Part shown: piece after piece, positions 17,606-27,652 of the stretch
Numbering within the stretch: the first letter of the stretch is position 1
How the letters are laid out: each line of letters starts with the position of its first letter
Source: Roseburia faecis
GTDB lineage: Bacteria; Bacillota; Clostridia; Lachnospirales; Lachnospiraceae
Direction of reading: 5' to 3'
Assembly: GCF_001406815.1 (NCBI RefSeq)
Contig: NZ_CVRR01000060.1
Span: 106,909-170,908 of the forward strand
Length of the DNA stretch: 64,000 nucleotides
The notes under the pieces: model-generated
Seen by the model: the letters and a program-made list of their open reading frames with translations, nothing else
Databases searched by the model: none
What the model was told of the DNA's origin: nothing
Program-made: the position numbers and the translations under genes

Positions 17606-18334
17606 TCAAGAAAATGGTTCTATAATCATTACTGTAATATTGTCTTTTCCACCGTTGTCATTTGCAGTTTTTACAAGAAGTCCGGCGCGTTCCTCAATGG
17701 AAGCATCCCGCAGAATAATACTGCAGATTTCTTCGTCTTCCACCATATTCGTGAGTCCGTCCGTACAGATTAAGATGTGGTCATCTTTCTTTAATTCCAC
17801 TTCAAAAAAATCTGCCTCTACTTCTTCCCCTGCACCGACTGCGCGGGTGATAATATTTTTGTCCGGGTGCTCACGTGCTTCCTTTGCACCTACTTCACCG
17901 ATCCTGACCATCTCTGCCACAAGAGAATGATCCCTCGTGATCTGCCGGATGCCATCCGTACCGATGATATACAGTCTGCTGTCTCCGACATTTGCAACAT
18001 AAAGCCGTCCGTCAATAATGGTGGCTGCAACAAGTGTCGTCCCCATACCTTTTTTCGCTTCATCTTCTGCAGCTTCTGTGATCAGAAGTCTGTTTGCAGT
18101 TGTTATTGCCTCTTTTAAAATTGTAACTGGTTCTTCTCCCGAACTCCGGGACACGGATGCAACGATGCGCTGCGTTGTGTAACGCGATGCGTAATCTCCT
18201 GCCTTGTGTCCCCCCATGCCATCTGCAACAATGTACAGATTCGGGAGATTCCCAACGGGTTCATCCGACGCGAAAAAATAATCCTGATTCATTTCACGAA
18301 GAATGCCTGTATCCGTTATGGAATACGTCTTCAT
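17606..18334 (-). CDS. prpC: PP2C-family Ser/Thr phosphatase
   Basis: A 242-residue soluble PP2C phosphatase that reverses PrkC phosphorylation. Metal-binding aspartates are in NQDYFF, VADGMGGHKAG, ILICTDGLTNM and NGGKDNITVM. Length and start are standard. Separated from rlmN by 76 bases but still on the same strand with no terminator seen between them. Confidence 0.95.
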   Translation of the reverse strand: MKTYSITDTGILREMNQDYFFASDEPVGNLPNLYIVADGMGGHKAGDYASRYTTQRIVASVSRSSGEEPVTILKEAITTANRLLITEAAEDEAKKGMGTTLVAATIIDGRLYVANVGDSRLYIIGTDGIRQITRDHSLVAEMVRIGEVGAKEAREHPDKNIITRAVGAGEEVEADFFEVELKKDDHILICTDGLTNMVEDEEICSIILRDASIEERAGLLVKTANDNGGKDNITVMIIEPFS

Positions 18335-18410
18335 CCGCTTTATCCTTTCTCAATTACATGTAATATACATACTCTTCCATCATCTGTCTATCTTAGCACA
18401 TGACTTTTCG

Positions 18411-19460
18411 TTATGCAAGTCTCTGATTCTCTTTGTACTTGCGCCTTAATTGTCCGCAGGCACCATCAATATCACGCCCCATCTCACGGCGTACTGTCAC
18501 CGTTAAACCACTCCGTTCCAGTTTCTCCTTAAAAGCTTCGATGACATGTGCATTTGACTGCACATAATCCCGCTCCCTGATCGGATTCACCGGAATCAGA
18601 TTTACATGACAGTTCATCCCGTGGATCAGTTCCGTCAGTTCTTTTGCATCTTCTTTTGTATCATTGACACCACCTACCAGACTGTACTCAAACGTCACAC
18701 GTCTGCCGGTCTGTTCAAAATAATACCTGCAGGCATCAATTACTTCATGAATGTCATATTTGTTCGCCACCGGCATCAGCTCCAGACGTTTTTTCTGGTT
18801 GGAAGCATGTAAAGATAATGCCAGCGTAATCGCAAGTTTTTTATCCGCCAGTTCCCGCATCCGCGGAACAATTCCGCAGGTGGAAACAGTCAGGTTTCTC
18901 TGGCTGATGTGAAGTCCGTTCTCATCCGTCAGCAAAGTGATAAATTTTACCAGATTATCAAAATTATCCATCGGTTCCCCGGTGCCCATGACAACAACAT
19001 TCGAAATCCGCTCTCCGATATCCTTACCAATCTGATAGATCTGATCCAGCATTTCCGCCGGTGCAAGTCCTCTCACCAGTCCGTCCAGTGTTGATGCACA
19101 GAACCGGCATCCCATCCGACAGCCGACCTGTGAAGAAATACATACGGAATTTCCGTGCTTATATTTCATCAGCACACTCTCAATGACATTTCCGTCTTCC
19201 AGTAAAAACAGATATTTGCGGGTTCCATCCAGTTTTGAAATCTGTACCTGTTCTTTTCTGAGTGTGATGATCCTGCAGGTCTCATCCAGTCTCTCCCGCA
19301 AGGTTTTGGAAAGATTCGTCATCTCCTCAAAGCTTTCCACCTGCCGCACATGCAACCACTCATATACCTGCTTTGCACGAAACGCTTTCTCCCCCATATC
19401 GGAAAAAAAGGTTTTTAATTCTTCCAGATCCATGGACTTAATATCTGTCTTTTCACTCAT
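18411..19460 (-). CDS. rlmN: 23S rRNA/tRNA adenine C2-methyltransferase
   Basis: A 349-residue radical-SAM enzyme that methylates C2 of A2503 in 23S rRNA and A37 of some tRNAs. The CX3CX2C iron-sulphur motif is in GCRMGCRFCAS; GTGEPMDN and SLHASN are SAM-binding, and the second catalytic cysteine is near DGACGQL at the C-terminus. It lies 4 bases after rsmB. Confidence 0.97.
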   Translation of the reverse strand: MSEKTDIKSMDLEELKTFFSDMGEKAFRAKQVYEWLHVRQVESFEEMTNLSKTLRERLDETCRIITLRKEQVQISKLDGTRKYLFLLEDGNVIESVLMKYKHGNSVCISSQVGCRMGCRFCASTLDGLVRGLAPAEMLDQIYQIGKDIGERISNVVVMGTGEPMDNFDNLVKFITLLTDENGLHISQRNLTVSTCGIVPRMRELADKKLAITLALSLHASNQKKRLELMPVANKYDIHEVIDACRYYFEQTGRRVTFEYSLVGGVNDTKEDAKELTELIHGMNCHVNLIPVNPIRERDYVQSNAHVIEAFKEKLERSGLTVTVRREMGRDIDGACGQLRRKYKENQRLA

Positions 19461-19464
19461 CCTC

Positions 19465-20748
19465 TTATTTACTCCTTACCAGCTTTGCAAGAAAAAATCC
19501 GTCACTTCCGGCTTCTCCCGGGAAAATCTGTCTCTGGAATTCCAGGGAAAATTCCGGATGTTCTTTTAAAAACCATGCGGTGTTATCCTCATTTTCTGAC
19601 CGGTGGATCGTACAGGTACTGTACACAAGTGTCCCGCCCGGTCTGACATAATCCCATACAACAGAAAGAATCTGTCTTTGCAGTTTTGCAAGCTCTGCCG
19701 CCTTTTCTTTGGTCATCTTATAACGGATATCCGTCTTCTTTCCCATAACGCCAAGTCCGGAACACGGCAGATCACAGACTAAGACGTCCGCTTTCTGATG
19801 GGAATCCGGATCATCCACCGTTGCATCCATCTGTACCGCTTTCATATTTGACAATCCATGTCTGGCTATGTTCTCCCGGATCAGATCCACCTTATATTCT
19901 GTCAGATCCCTTGCCTCTACCATACCACTTCCCTGAAGCAGTTCTGCCATATGGGTACTCTTTCCTCCCGGTGCCGCACACACATCAATCACATAATCAT
20001 TCTTTTTCGGTGCCGCAGTTTCCGCAACCAGCATGGAGCTGACATCCTGTACATAAAACAGCCCTTCTTTAAAACTTTTCAGTCCCGCCAGATAATCCAG
20101 CCCGGATATTTCAAAAGCATACGGCAGTTCCGGAACCGCATGTACTGTCACCCCTTCTGATTTAAGTTTGTTTACGAGTTCTTCCGGTGTCACAGCGGAA
20201 AGATTGGTACGGATCGTCAGCCGGTTTTCTGCGGTAAGTCCCTCCAGAATCTGACGGGTCTTTTCCTCTCCATAATTTTCGGTCCATATGTCCACGATCC
20301 ATTCCGGCATCGAATATGTAACGCTCAGATTCGGGAAGCGAACTTCTCTCCATCCTCTTGCCACACTACGCAGCACACCGTTGACAAATCCGCTCAGGCC
20401 AGAAAACCCACGCTTTCTCGCAAGCTTTACCGCCTCGTTGCACACTGCGGAATCCGGCACACTGTCCATATACATAATCTGATAAACGCTCATGCGCATA
20501 AGATTGCGGATGAGCGGTTTCATTTTCTTTACTCTGGTTTTGGAAAACTGATCGATCACATAGTCCAGTGTCAGCTGTCTTTCCAGCGTTCCTTCCATCA
20601 GGCGCGTCAGAAAAGCGCGTTCCTGTTTTCCCAGATACTGATATTTATCGAGCACATCGCGGAGGACCAGATGACTGTACTGTCCCTCCTCATTGACCGC
20701 CAGAAGCATTTCCAGCACCAGTGCTCTCTCATTGACCTTAGTCGTCAC
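19465..20748 (-). CDS. rsmB: 16S rRNA m5C967 methyltransferase
   Basis: A 427-residue enzyme: NusB-like N-terminal domain (about 1-130) followed by a SAM-dependent m5C methyltransferase. VCAAPGGKSTHMAELL is the SAM loop, DLPCSGLG and YSTCTIHRSENE carry the two catalytic cysteines. The start is placed at the GTG at 20748 because GGAGG lies eight bases upstream; the longer ATG reading runs through the end of the peptidase gene without a ribosome site. It overlaps that gene by 11 bases, so translation is probably coupled. Confidence 0.95.
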   Translation of the reverse strand: MTTKVNERALVLEMLLAVNEEGQYSHLVLRDVLDKYQYLGKQERAFLTRLMEGTLERQLTLDYVIDQFSKTRVKKMKPLIRNLMRMSVYQIMYMDSVPDSAVCNEAVKLARKRGFSGLSGFVNGVLRSVARGWREVRFPNLSVTYSMPEWIVDIWTENYGEEKTRQILEGLTAENRLTIRTNLSAVTPEELVNKLKSEGVTVHAVPELPYAFEISGLDYLAGLKSFKEGLFYVQDVSSMLVAETAAPKKNDYVIDVCAAPGGKSTHMAELLQGSGMVEARDLTEYKVDLIRENIARHGLSNMKAVQMDATVDDPDSHQKADVLVCDLPCSGLGVMGKKTDIRYKMTKEKAAELAKLQRQILSVVWDYVRPGGTLVYSTCTIHRSENEDNTAWFLKEHPEFSLEFQRQIFPGEAGSDGFFLAKLVRSK

Positions 20749-21442
20749 GACTTCTTCCTCCAAACAGTAAAACGATTCGAAGCAGCTGCAGAATCGCAGC
20801 TGCTGCACTTGCCACATACGTGAGTGCTGCTGCTGTAAGAACTTTTCTTGTGTAATGGAGTTCCTGATCTCCCAGGATTCCCTGTTCCCTCAGCTGAACC
20901 ATCGCACGACGCGAAGCATCAAACTCAACCGGAAGCGTAATCAGCTGGAATAACACAGCAAACGAAAACAGCAGAATTCCGATATTGATAAGCATCATGG
21001 AGGAACGGCTGTTTATGATCACACCAAGAATGATCACCGGCCATGCAAGCATGGAACCAAAGTTTGCAATCGGCACAAATGCGGTACGCAGCCGAAGCGG
21101 CACATATCCTCTGGCATGCTGGATCGCATGTCCGCATTCATGTGCTGCCACCCCCACAGCTGCAACCGAAGTCTGATTGCAGACACTGTCGGAAAGATTG
21201 AGTGTCTTATTGGCAGGATTGTAATGATCGGTCAGATTTCCCGATACATGCTGCACCCGCACATCATAGATTCCTGCTGCGTGCAAAATCCGCTCTGCCG
21301 CCTGTGCTCCCGTCATTCCTGACATACTGCGGTATGCGGAATATTTGTTGAACGTTGTCTTTACCCGTGCAGATGCAATCATACAGATCACTGCACCGAT
21401 AACAACCAATATATAGGTACTGTCCCAATAAATGTATGGCAT
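20738..21442 (-). CDS. YugP-type membrane zinc metallopeptidase
   Basis: A 234-residue protein with membrane segments at the N-terminus and in the C-terminal half and the zinc motif HECGH in VAAHECGHAIQHARG. NKTLNLSDSVCNQTSVAAVG precedes it, matching the neutral zinc metallopeptidase family. The physiological substrate is unknown. In Clostridia it often sits between fmt and rsmB as here. Confidence 0.92.
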   Translation of the reverse strand: MPYIYWDSTYILVVIGAVICMIASARVKTTFNKYSAYRSMSGMTGAQAAERILHAAGIYDVRVQHVSGNLTDHYNPANKTLNLSDSVCNQTSVAAVGVAAHECGHAIQHARGYVPLRLRTAFVPIANFGSMLAWPVIILGVIINSRSSMMLINIGILLFSFAVLFQLITLPVEFDASRRAMVQLREQGILGDQELHYTRKVLTAAALTYVASAAAAILQLLRIVLLFGGRSRDD

Positions 21443-21457
21443 AAATCTACCTCCGTC

Positions 21458-22390
21458 TTACTGCTGTAAAAAAGATCCCTCTGCAACCGGATAGCCACGC
21501 AGAAATGATCCTGCATCCATCCGTTTCTTACCGGCAAGCTGTACTTCCAAAAGTTCCAGTCCACCCTCTCCGGTCTGTACCACCATCGTATTTTTTCCAA
21601 CTTTACAGATACAACCCGGTGCATAAGCGCCATCTGTCTCCACCACCCGGGCTTTCCAGATCTTAAACGCTTTATTATCCAGATGGGTATAGGCACTCGG
21701 CCATGGATTTAATCCACGGATCAGGCGCTCAATCTCCACCGCCGGCTTTTTCCAGTCAATATCTCCCAGCTCCTTGGAAATCATCTTTGTGTGGGTACTC
21801 GCCTCATTGTCCTGCGGTGTAAAGGTCGCCGTTTTGTTTTCCAGCATCTGCATGGTTTCCACACACAGCTCGGCGCCGACTGCCGCCAGCTTGTCAAACA
21901 GACTTCCACCTGTCTCATCTTCTGCAATGCGCACCTGTTTTTTGGCAATGATATCTCCGGTATCCAGTCCGACATCCATGCGCATAATCGTAACTCCCGT
22001 GATCTCATCTCCATTGATGACCGCCCACTGGATCGGTGCGGCACCACGATATTTTGGAAGCAGGGATGCATGTACATTAATGCATCCGTATTTCGGAAGA
22101 TCGAGAATACTCTTTGGAAGAATCTGCCCGAAAGCCGCCACTATGATGATATCCGGCGCAAACTTTTTCAAATATTCCACACTTGCATCTTCCCGGATTT
22201 TTACCGGCTGGAATACTTCCAGTCCATGGGAAACCGCACATTCCTTTACCGGTGGAAACTGCATGGTATTCCCGCGTCCCTTTGGTTTGTCCGGCTGTGT
22301 AACCACAAGCATAACCTCGTGTCCGGCTTCTATGATCTTTTCCAATGTATTCACCGCAAAATCCGGTGTTCCCATAAAAATTACTTTCAT
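21458..22390 (-). CDS. fmt: Methionyl-tRNA formyltransferase
   Basis: A 310-residue cytosolic enzyme that formylates initiator Met-tRNA using 10-formyl-THF. The start MKVIFMGTPDFAV at 22390 has GAGGA before it. SLLPKYRGAAPIQWAVINGD contains the folate-site signature, and the catalytic Asn/His/Asp are in NVHAS and GLDTGD regions. It is 1 base after def, the usual def-fmt pair for N-terminal formyl-methionine handling. Confidence 0.97.
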   Translation of the reverse strand: MKVIFMGTPDFAVNTLEKIIEAGHEVMLVVTQPDKPKGRGNTMQFPPVKECAVSHGLEVFQPVKIREDASVEYLKKFAPDIIIVAAFGQILPKSILDLPKYGCINVHASLLPKYRGAAPIQWAVINGDEITGVTIMRMDVGLDTGDIIAKKQVRIAEDETGGSLFDKLAAVGAELCVETMQMLENKTATFTPQDNEASTHTKMISKELGDIDWKKPAVEIERLIRGLNPWPSAYTHLDNKAFKIWKARVVETDGAYAPGCICKVGKNTMVVQTGEGGLELLEVQLAGKKRMDAGSFLRGYPVAEGSFLQQ

Positions 22391-22391
22391 A

Positions 22392-22877
22392 TTATTCCTC
22401 TTCCGGCTCCTCATAATTCACATCATGAAGTCCGCCTTCTACTTTTTCTGTATACATATGTCCATCCAGATGATCCAGTTCATGGCAAATGCAGCGTGCC
22501 ATCAGACCTTCGCCTTCTACTTCCCACTCATTCATGTCCAGATCATAAAATTTTGCTTTTACATGGTTCGGACGTGTAACCTGACCTGCTTTTCCCGGAA
22601 GACTTAAGCATCCTTCATCTCCGGTCTGCTCTCCGTCAGACTCGATAATTTCCGGGTTGATCATAATAAACGGTCCCTGTCCGTCCCCGATATCAATGAC
22701 TACCATACGTTTTAAAATTCCAACCTGCGGTGCCGCAAGACCTACACCGTTTGCCTCATACATGGTCTCCAGCATATCTTCCGCCAGAGTACGGATGCGA
22801 TCCGTCACCTCCGGAATCGGTCTGCATACTTTTGTCAGTACGGGATCTCCCTGAATTCGAATTGTTCTAAGTGCCAT
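22392..22877 (-). CDS. def: Peptide deformylase
   Basis: A 161-residue metalloenzyme that removes formyl groups from new proteins. All three signature motifs are visible: GVGLAAPQVG, EGCLSLPG and CHELDHLDG, with the metal ligands Cys and two His. A Glu-rich tail ends the protein. Between priA and fmt. Confidence 0.97.
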   Translation of the reverse strand: MALRTIRIQGDPVLTKVCRPIPEVTDRIRTLAEDMLETMYEANGVGLAAPQVGILKRMVVIDIGDGQGPFIMINPEIIESDGEQTGDEGCLSLPGKAGQVTRPNHVKAKFYDLDMNEWEVEGEGLMARCICHELDHLDGHMYTEKVEGGLHDVNYEEPEEE

Positions 22878-22886
22878 AATTACCTC

Positions 22887-25118
22887 CTAAAAACCACTTG
22901 TTGGGTTAAAATCAAACTGTACAGACACATTGGAAAATGTGCTGTTATTTTTTATTTTTCGTTCCACCAGATCCTTACATGCCACCAGCGTCGCATATTC
23001 CGGCGCCTTCATGTAAATGACCTTTCGGTAAACATCACTGATTTTTGCAATGGATGCATCTGCCGGTCCTACCAGCATAATATTTTTTCCTTTCTGTGAT
23101 ATCACGCGATGCAGAAATTCTGCCAGATCCCTGGCTGCAGCTGTCGTCACCTGCGGATCGGTTCCCGTACAATGAATCAGAAACAGCTGCCACACCGGCG
23201 GATAGGCAAGCATTCTCCGATAGGCAATCTCCTGCTTATAAAATGCATCGTAATCCTGTTCCTTTGCGGTCTGGATTGCAAAATGATCCGGATCATACGT
23301 CTGGATTACCGCCTGTCCCGGTTCCTTTCCCCGCCCGGCACGTCCCACCGCCTGGGTCAGCAGCTGAAACGTCCGCTCCGATGCATGAAAATCCGGAACA
23401 TGCAGAGACATATCTGCGGCAAGTACTCCTACCAGCGTCACATTCGGAAAATCATGCCCTTTGACAATCATCTGTGTGCCGATCAGGATATCTGCCTCCT
23501 GATTGGCAAATGCATGCAGAATCTTCTCATAAGCATCCTTGGTCCGTGTGGTATCAAAATCCATACGCATCACACGTGCCTGTGGAAATCTCTGCTGCAC
23601 CAGCATCTCAATCTTCTGCGTGCCCGCCTTGAATCCGCCTAAATATTTACTGCCGCAGGATGGACAGATCTTTGGCAATGGCTGCTCATATCCGCAATAA
23701 TGACAGACCATCCGGCCTCCCGCATGCTGGCTCAGCGAAACATCACAATGAGGACATTGTATCACATATCCGCAGGCTCTGCATGAAATAAATCCGGAAA
23801 TTCCTCTCCGATTTAAAAACAGCATGATCTGCTGACGTTTTTTTAACCGGTCTTCCATCAGTTCCTGCAATCTCTCCGAAAAGATGGAACGGTTTCCTGC
23901 CCGAAGTTCTCTGCGCAGATCTACGACCTCGCAATCCGGCAGCGGTTTCTTCTCCACACGCTCAGACAACGTCAGAAGCTGATATTTTCCCTGCATTGCC
24001 TGATAATAACTGTCCACTGAAGGAGTGGCAGAACCAAGAAGTACCGATGCATCATTCATGCGCGCCCTCTCGATTGCAACATCCCTGGCATGATACCGCG
24101 GTGCCGTCTCACTTTTATAAGACGTTTCATGTTCCTCATCTATAATAATAAGCCCTAAATGCGGAAATGGTGTGAACAACGCAGACCTGGGTCCGATCAT
24201 AATATCAATATCCCCCGCCTTGGCACGTTCAAACTGATCAAAGCGCTCTCCCTGGGAAAGTTTGGAATTCATAATTGATACCCGGTCTCCAAACCGGTTA
24301 TAAAACCGCATCACGGTCTGATAGGTGAGTGCAATCTCCGGGATCAGGACAATTGCCTGCCGTCCCTGTGCCACCGTATGCGCAATCAGTTCCATATAAA
24401 CTTCTGTTTTTCCGCTTCCGGTTACCCCCCTGAGCAGATACGTTTTATGAATTCCAGCATCCAGATCCGAACATACTGTGTCCACAACACGCTGCTGATT
24501 TTCATTCAGTGTCAGATGATATCCCTTCTGATCCAGATGTGACACAGGATTGCGAAACTGTCTGCTGCTCTCCACCTTAAGAATCTGCTGCTGTGCCATA
24601 CCCCGGATCACTGCTGCTGATATATTCAGTTTTCCGGTGACAAGCGAATAATCCAGTACGGATTCCTGTATCAGTTCCCGCAGCAGCCTTGCTTTCGCCG
24701 TATAGTGTTTCTGTTCAAAGAGTGCCAGTTTCTGCTGCGCCTCTGTCTTCGGAATCAGTAATACAATCTCCCGCTTCTGTACTTCTTTCGTCTGCCTGCG
24801 GATCGGGAGTACGGTCTTTAGTGCCTGATTCATGGTGGAACCGTAATTCTTCCGCATCCATCCGGCCAGTGCAATGAGCTGGGATTCCATTGCCACGCTT
24901 CCCTCATGTACCGAAATAATGGGGCGAATCCGTCTGGGATCAAATTCGGCATCCTCCGTCAGTTCAATGACATACCCTGTCAGTTTACGATTTCCAAATG
25001 GAATATCCACCTGTACACCAACCTGTATTTCCTCCTGCAGATTTTCCGGGATGCTGTATTGAAAAGTTTTATCCAGTTTTTCTACCGATATATCTACAAT
25101 AATATTTGCATACTTCAT
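22887..25118 (-). CDS. priA: Primosomal replication-restart helicase PriA
   Basis: A 743-residue 3'-5' DNA helicase that reloads the replisome at stalled forks. The N-terminal DNA-binding domain is followed by helicase motifs: GVTGSGKTEVY (P-loop, near 225), DEEHE, GSATPS and QAVGRAGRG. The zinc cluster has eight cysteines in CRACGYVIQCPHCDVSL and CHYCGYEQPLPKICPSCG. Starts 2 bases after cobA-hemD, so the tetrapyrrole genes and the housekeeping genes are joined here. Confidence 0.97.
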   Translation of the reverse strand: MKYANIIVDISVEKLDKTFQYSIPENLQEEIQVGVQVDIPFGNRKLTGYVIELTEDAEFDPRRIRPIISVHEGSVAMESQLIALAGWMRKNYGSTMNQALKTVLPIRRQTKEVQKREIVLLIPKTEAQQKLALFEQKHYTAKARLLRELIQESVLDYSLVTGKLNISAAVIRGMAQQQILKVESSRQFRNPVSHLDQKGYHLTLNENQQRVVDTVCSDLDAGIHKTYLLRGVTGSGKTEVYMELIAHTVAQGRQAIVLIPEIALTYQTVMRFYNRFGDRVSIMNSKLSQGERFDQFERAKAGDIDIMIGPRSALFTPFPHLGLIIIDEEHETSYKSETAPRYHARDVAIERARMNDASVLLGSATPSVDSYYQAMQGKYQLLTLSERVEKKPLPDCEVVDLRRELRAGNRSIFSERLQELMEDRLKKRQQIMLFLNRRGISGFISCRACGYVIQCPHCDVSLSQHAGGRMVCHYCGYEQPLPKICPSCGSKYLGGFKAGTQKIEMLVQQRFPQARVMRMDFDTTRTKDAYEKILHAFANQEADILIGTQMIVKGHDFPNVTLVGVLAADMSLHVPDFHASERTFQLLTQAVGRAGRGKEPGQAVIQTYDPDHFAIQTAKEQDYDAFYKQEIAYRRMLAYPPVWQLFLIHCTGTDPQVTTAAARDLAEFLHRVISQKGKNIMLVGPADASIAKISDVYRKVIYMKAPEYATLVACKDLVERKIKNNSTFSNVSVQFDFNPTSGF

Positions 25119-25120
25119 AC

Positions 25121-26626
25121 TTATTCTTTTCTCAAAACACAGTTGACCAGGCCCTCATAGGTATTTACAGCAGCCTCAATCACCGGAGAAACGCCAAGTT
25201 CTCCCAGTGCTGCACTGCATTTCGGCCCAATCGAATAAATATCCGTAACGGATGCCAGTGTTTCTCTCTCCTGTGGCTTTAAACTGCCAAGCATCCGCTC
25301 CGCCGAAGACGCACAGGTAAAAAAGATCGCATCGTATACATCCTTGTCCACTGGCACCTCCATCGGACAAGGTACATTTTCGTATACATTGAGCCGTCCG
25401 CAATCACAGAAAGAAAGCAGTGTATCCACAAGGTTATCCTTTGCATTTTTTGCGGTAGGATACCAGATTACTGCCCGCTTAAACGGATCTCCGCGAAATT
25501 CCTGATCCAGATATTCCTTTAATTCCTGTGCCAGATTCGTACTGTTGGAATGTTCCGGCATAAAGTCTGCACAAATTCCATACTCCCGCAGTTTTTCTGC
25601 CGTCTTTTGTCCAATCACTGCACATCTGGTATGGAAAAGTGCCCGTGCATCCAGCCCCGATGCAAATACATTTTTCATAAAATAATCCACACCATTGGCA
25701 CTTGTAAACAATAATACGTCCACATGCGCCAGTTCCTGTGCGGTATACACTGCCGGCACACCGACAATCTCACCTGTCATACACTCACTGGTATATGCCC
25801 CCTTTGCCCGGAGCATGGCGGCCAGACGTGAAGGTTTTGGACCAATTTTTGCAACCAGATAATGTTTCCCCCACAGCGGCTTCTCTTCAAAAAAATGCAG
25901 CTGGCGGCGAAGTGCAACCACATCCCCAACAATGATCAGTGCCGGAGAGGTCAGTTTCGCCTCTTCCACACGATCTGCCAGATTCTCCAGCGTACCCTCA
26001 CAAATCTCCTGCGCTTCTGTCGTAGCATGGGAAATCACAGCTGCCGGTGTCTGCCGGTTTCTTCCTGCCTGCATCAGTCCATCCACAATCTGTCTTACTC
26101 TCGAAAGTCCCATGAGAAAAATCAGAGTTTCTTTTGAATCTGACATCGTTGTAAAATCAGGTTCTGACAGATCCTCTCCGTTTTTTTGGTGTCCGGTGAT
26201 CACCCGAAAGCTTGTGGCAACACCACGGTGTGTGACCGGAATTCCTGCATAAGCAGGTCCTGCAATGGCAGAAGTCACCCCCGGAACAACGGTATAGGAG
26301 ATTCCATGTTCCCGCAGATAAAGGCCTTCTTCTCCTCCACGCCCGAAAACAAAGACATCTCCCCCTTTTAAACGAACAACGCAATGATATTCTTTTGCCT
26401 TCTCGACCAGCAGTTCATTGATCTGTTCCTGCGGAAGCGTATGATGCCGGTCCGCTTTTCCTACATAAATACGCTCACAGTCCATTCCTGCATACCCCAA
26501 TAATTCCGGAGACGAAAGTCTGTCATAAATAATACAGTCTGCTTTTTTTATCAATTCCAGTCCCTTGACTGTGACAAGTCCCGGATCTCCCGGACCTGCA
26601 CCGACCAGATATACCATAGATGCCAT
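25121..26626 (-). CDS. cobA-hemD: Uroporphyrinogen-III methyltransferase / synthase fusion
   Basis: A 501-residue bifunctional protein. Residues 1-245 are the SAM-dependent uroporphyrinogen-III C2/C7 methyltransferase (VYLVGAGPGDPGLVTVKG, RLKGGDVFVFGRGGEE, GVTSAIAGPAYAGIP), giving precorrin-2. Residues about 250-500 are uroporphyrinogen-III synthase, which cyclises hydroxymethylbilane, with GKHYLVAKIGP at its start and low family conservation thereafter. The fusion channels hydroxymethylbilane to precorrin-2 for cobalamin or siroheme. Has its own promoter 90 bases upstream. Confidence 0.95.
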   Translation of the reverse strand: MASMVYLVGAGPGDPGLVTVKGLELIKKADCIIYDRLSSPELLGYAGMDCERIYVGKADRHHTLPQEQINELLVEKAKEYHCVVRLKGGDVFVFGRGGEEGLYLREHGISYTVVPGVTSAIAGPAYAGIPVTHRGVATSFRVITGHQKNGEDLSEPDFTTMSDSKETLIFLMGLSRVRQIVDGLMQAGRNRQTPAAVISHATTEAQEICEGTLENLADRVEEAKLTSPALIIVGDVVALRRQLHFFEEKPLWGKHYLVAKIGPKPSRLAAMLRAKGAYTSECMTGEIVGVPAVYTAQELAHVDVLLFTSANGVDYFMKNVFASGLDARALFHTRCAVIGQKTAEKLREYGICADFMPEHSNSTNLAQELKEYLDQEFRGDPFKRAVIWYPTAKNAKDNLVDTLLSFCDCGRLNVYENVPCPMEVPVDKDVYDAIFFTCASSAERMLGSLKPQERETLASVTDIYSIGPKCSAALGELGVSPVIEAAVNTYEGLVNCVLRKE

Positions 26627-26718
26627 TCTTTTTTCCTTTCCCTGTCAGCACTGCTGCTTTTTAATAAATGCTGAAAATTCATTTTCCGGCATTGGTTTTG
26701 CAAATAAAAATCTATCTT

Positions 26719-26748
26719 ATTATACCACTTCTGCGGTATTGCCCGCAA
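26719..26748 (-). promoter_or_regulatory. Internal promoter upstream of cobA-hemD
   Basis: On the minus strand TTGCGG, 18 bases, TATAAT, within the only long gap (130 bases) of the tetrapyrrole gene set. Confidence 0.45.
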
Positions 26749-26756
26749 CCGAACCC

Positions 26757-27641
26757 CTATCGGGTACACCCGGTTTCCCGCAATGCACGCTGTGCCGCTT
26801 CCTGCGGTGTCTCTCCGAAAACCTTACATTTCTTTATACTGCTTCCATCCGCACTTCCGACCATTCCAAGCAATTGCATCCTTCCATCGGGCAATTTGCA
26901 GGCATATGCTCCGATCGGCATATGGCAGTCCCCCCCGGTTCCCTTCAAAAACAGCCGCTCGGCACATGTAATCTCCTCCGTCACGATATCTGAAAGTGCA
27001 TTCACCTGCCCGGACAATTCTTTGTCGCCTTCCCGCAATTCCAGTGCCAGCGTCCCCTGTGCCGCTGCCGGTATCATCTGTTCCGGCTCAAAATACTGCG
27101 TGATCAAAGAAGTTCTCCCCAGCCGGTGCAGTCCCGCCGCCGCGAGTACAATTCCGTCCAGTTGTTCTTCCTGCATCTTTTTTATTCTGGTATCGACATT
27201 TCCGCGTATTCCCGTAATGCGCAGATCCTTTCGAAGCTGCAGAAGCTGAAATGCCCTTCTTCGGCTTCCGGTGCCGATCACAGCATGCTGTGGAAGTTCC
27301 TCCAGTGAAACAGCTTCCCGCAAAATCAATACATCCCTCGGATCTTCCCGTTTCCATGCATGTGCAAACACAAGTCCGGACGGCTGTTCGGCCGGCATAT
27401 CTTTCATACTGTGTACTGCAAGGCTGATCGTTCCATCCAGCAGTTCCTGTTCAATTTCCCGCACAAAAAGTCCTTTATCCCCCATCTGGTCTAACGCTTT
27501 TTTCTGTTCCCGGTCGCCTTTTGTGGATATAATTTTCAGTTCGTAACTGTTTTGTGGATAATGTTTCTGCAGGCGGTTTTTTACATACTCTGCCTGCGCC
27601 AATGCCAGTTTTGATCCTCTCGTTCCAATGATCACATTCAT
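26757..27641 (-). CDS. hemC: Hydroxymethylbilane synthase
   Basis: A 294-residue enzyme that joins four porphobilinogens. IGTRGSKLALAQAEYV at the start, LAVHSMKDMPAEQPSG (substrate-binding region), GTGSRRRAFQL and the dipyrromethane cofactor cysteine in GTGGDCHMPIGAYA are all present. It makes the substrate of the downstream HemD domain. Confidence 0.96.
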   Translation of the reverse strand: MNVIIGTRGSKLALAQAEYVKNRLQKHYPQNSYELKIISTKGDREQKKALDQMGDKGLFVREIEQELLDGTISLAVHSMKDMPAEQPSGLVFAHAWKREDPRDVLILREAVSLEELPQHAVIGTGSRRRAFQLLQLRKDLRITGIRGNVDTRIKKMQEEQLDGIVLAAAGLHRLGRTSLITQYFEPEQMIPAAAQGTLALELREGDKELSGQVNALSDIVTEEITCAERLFLKGTGGDCHMPIGAYACKLPDGRMQLLGMVGSADGSSIKKCKVFGETPQEAAQRALRETGCTR

Positions 27642-27652
27642 TCTTTTTCTCC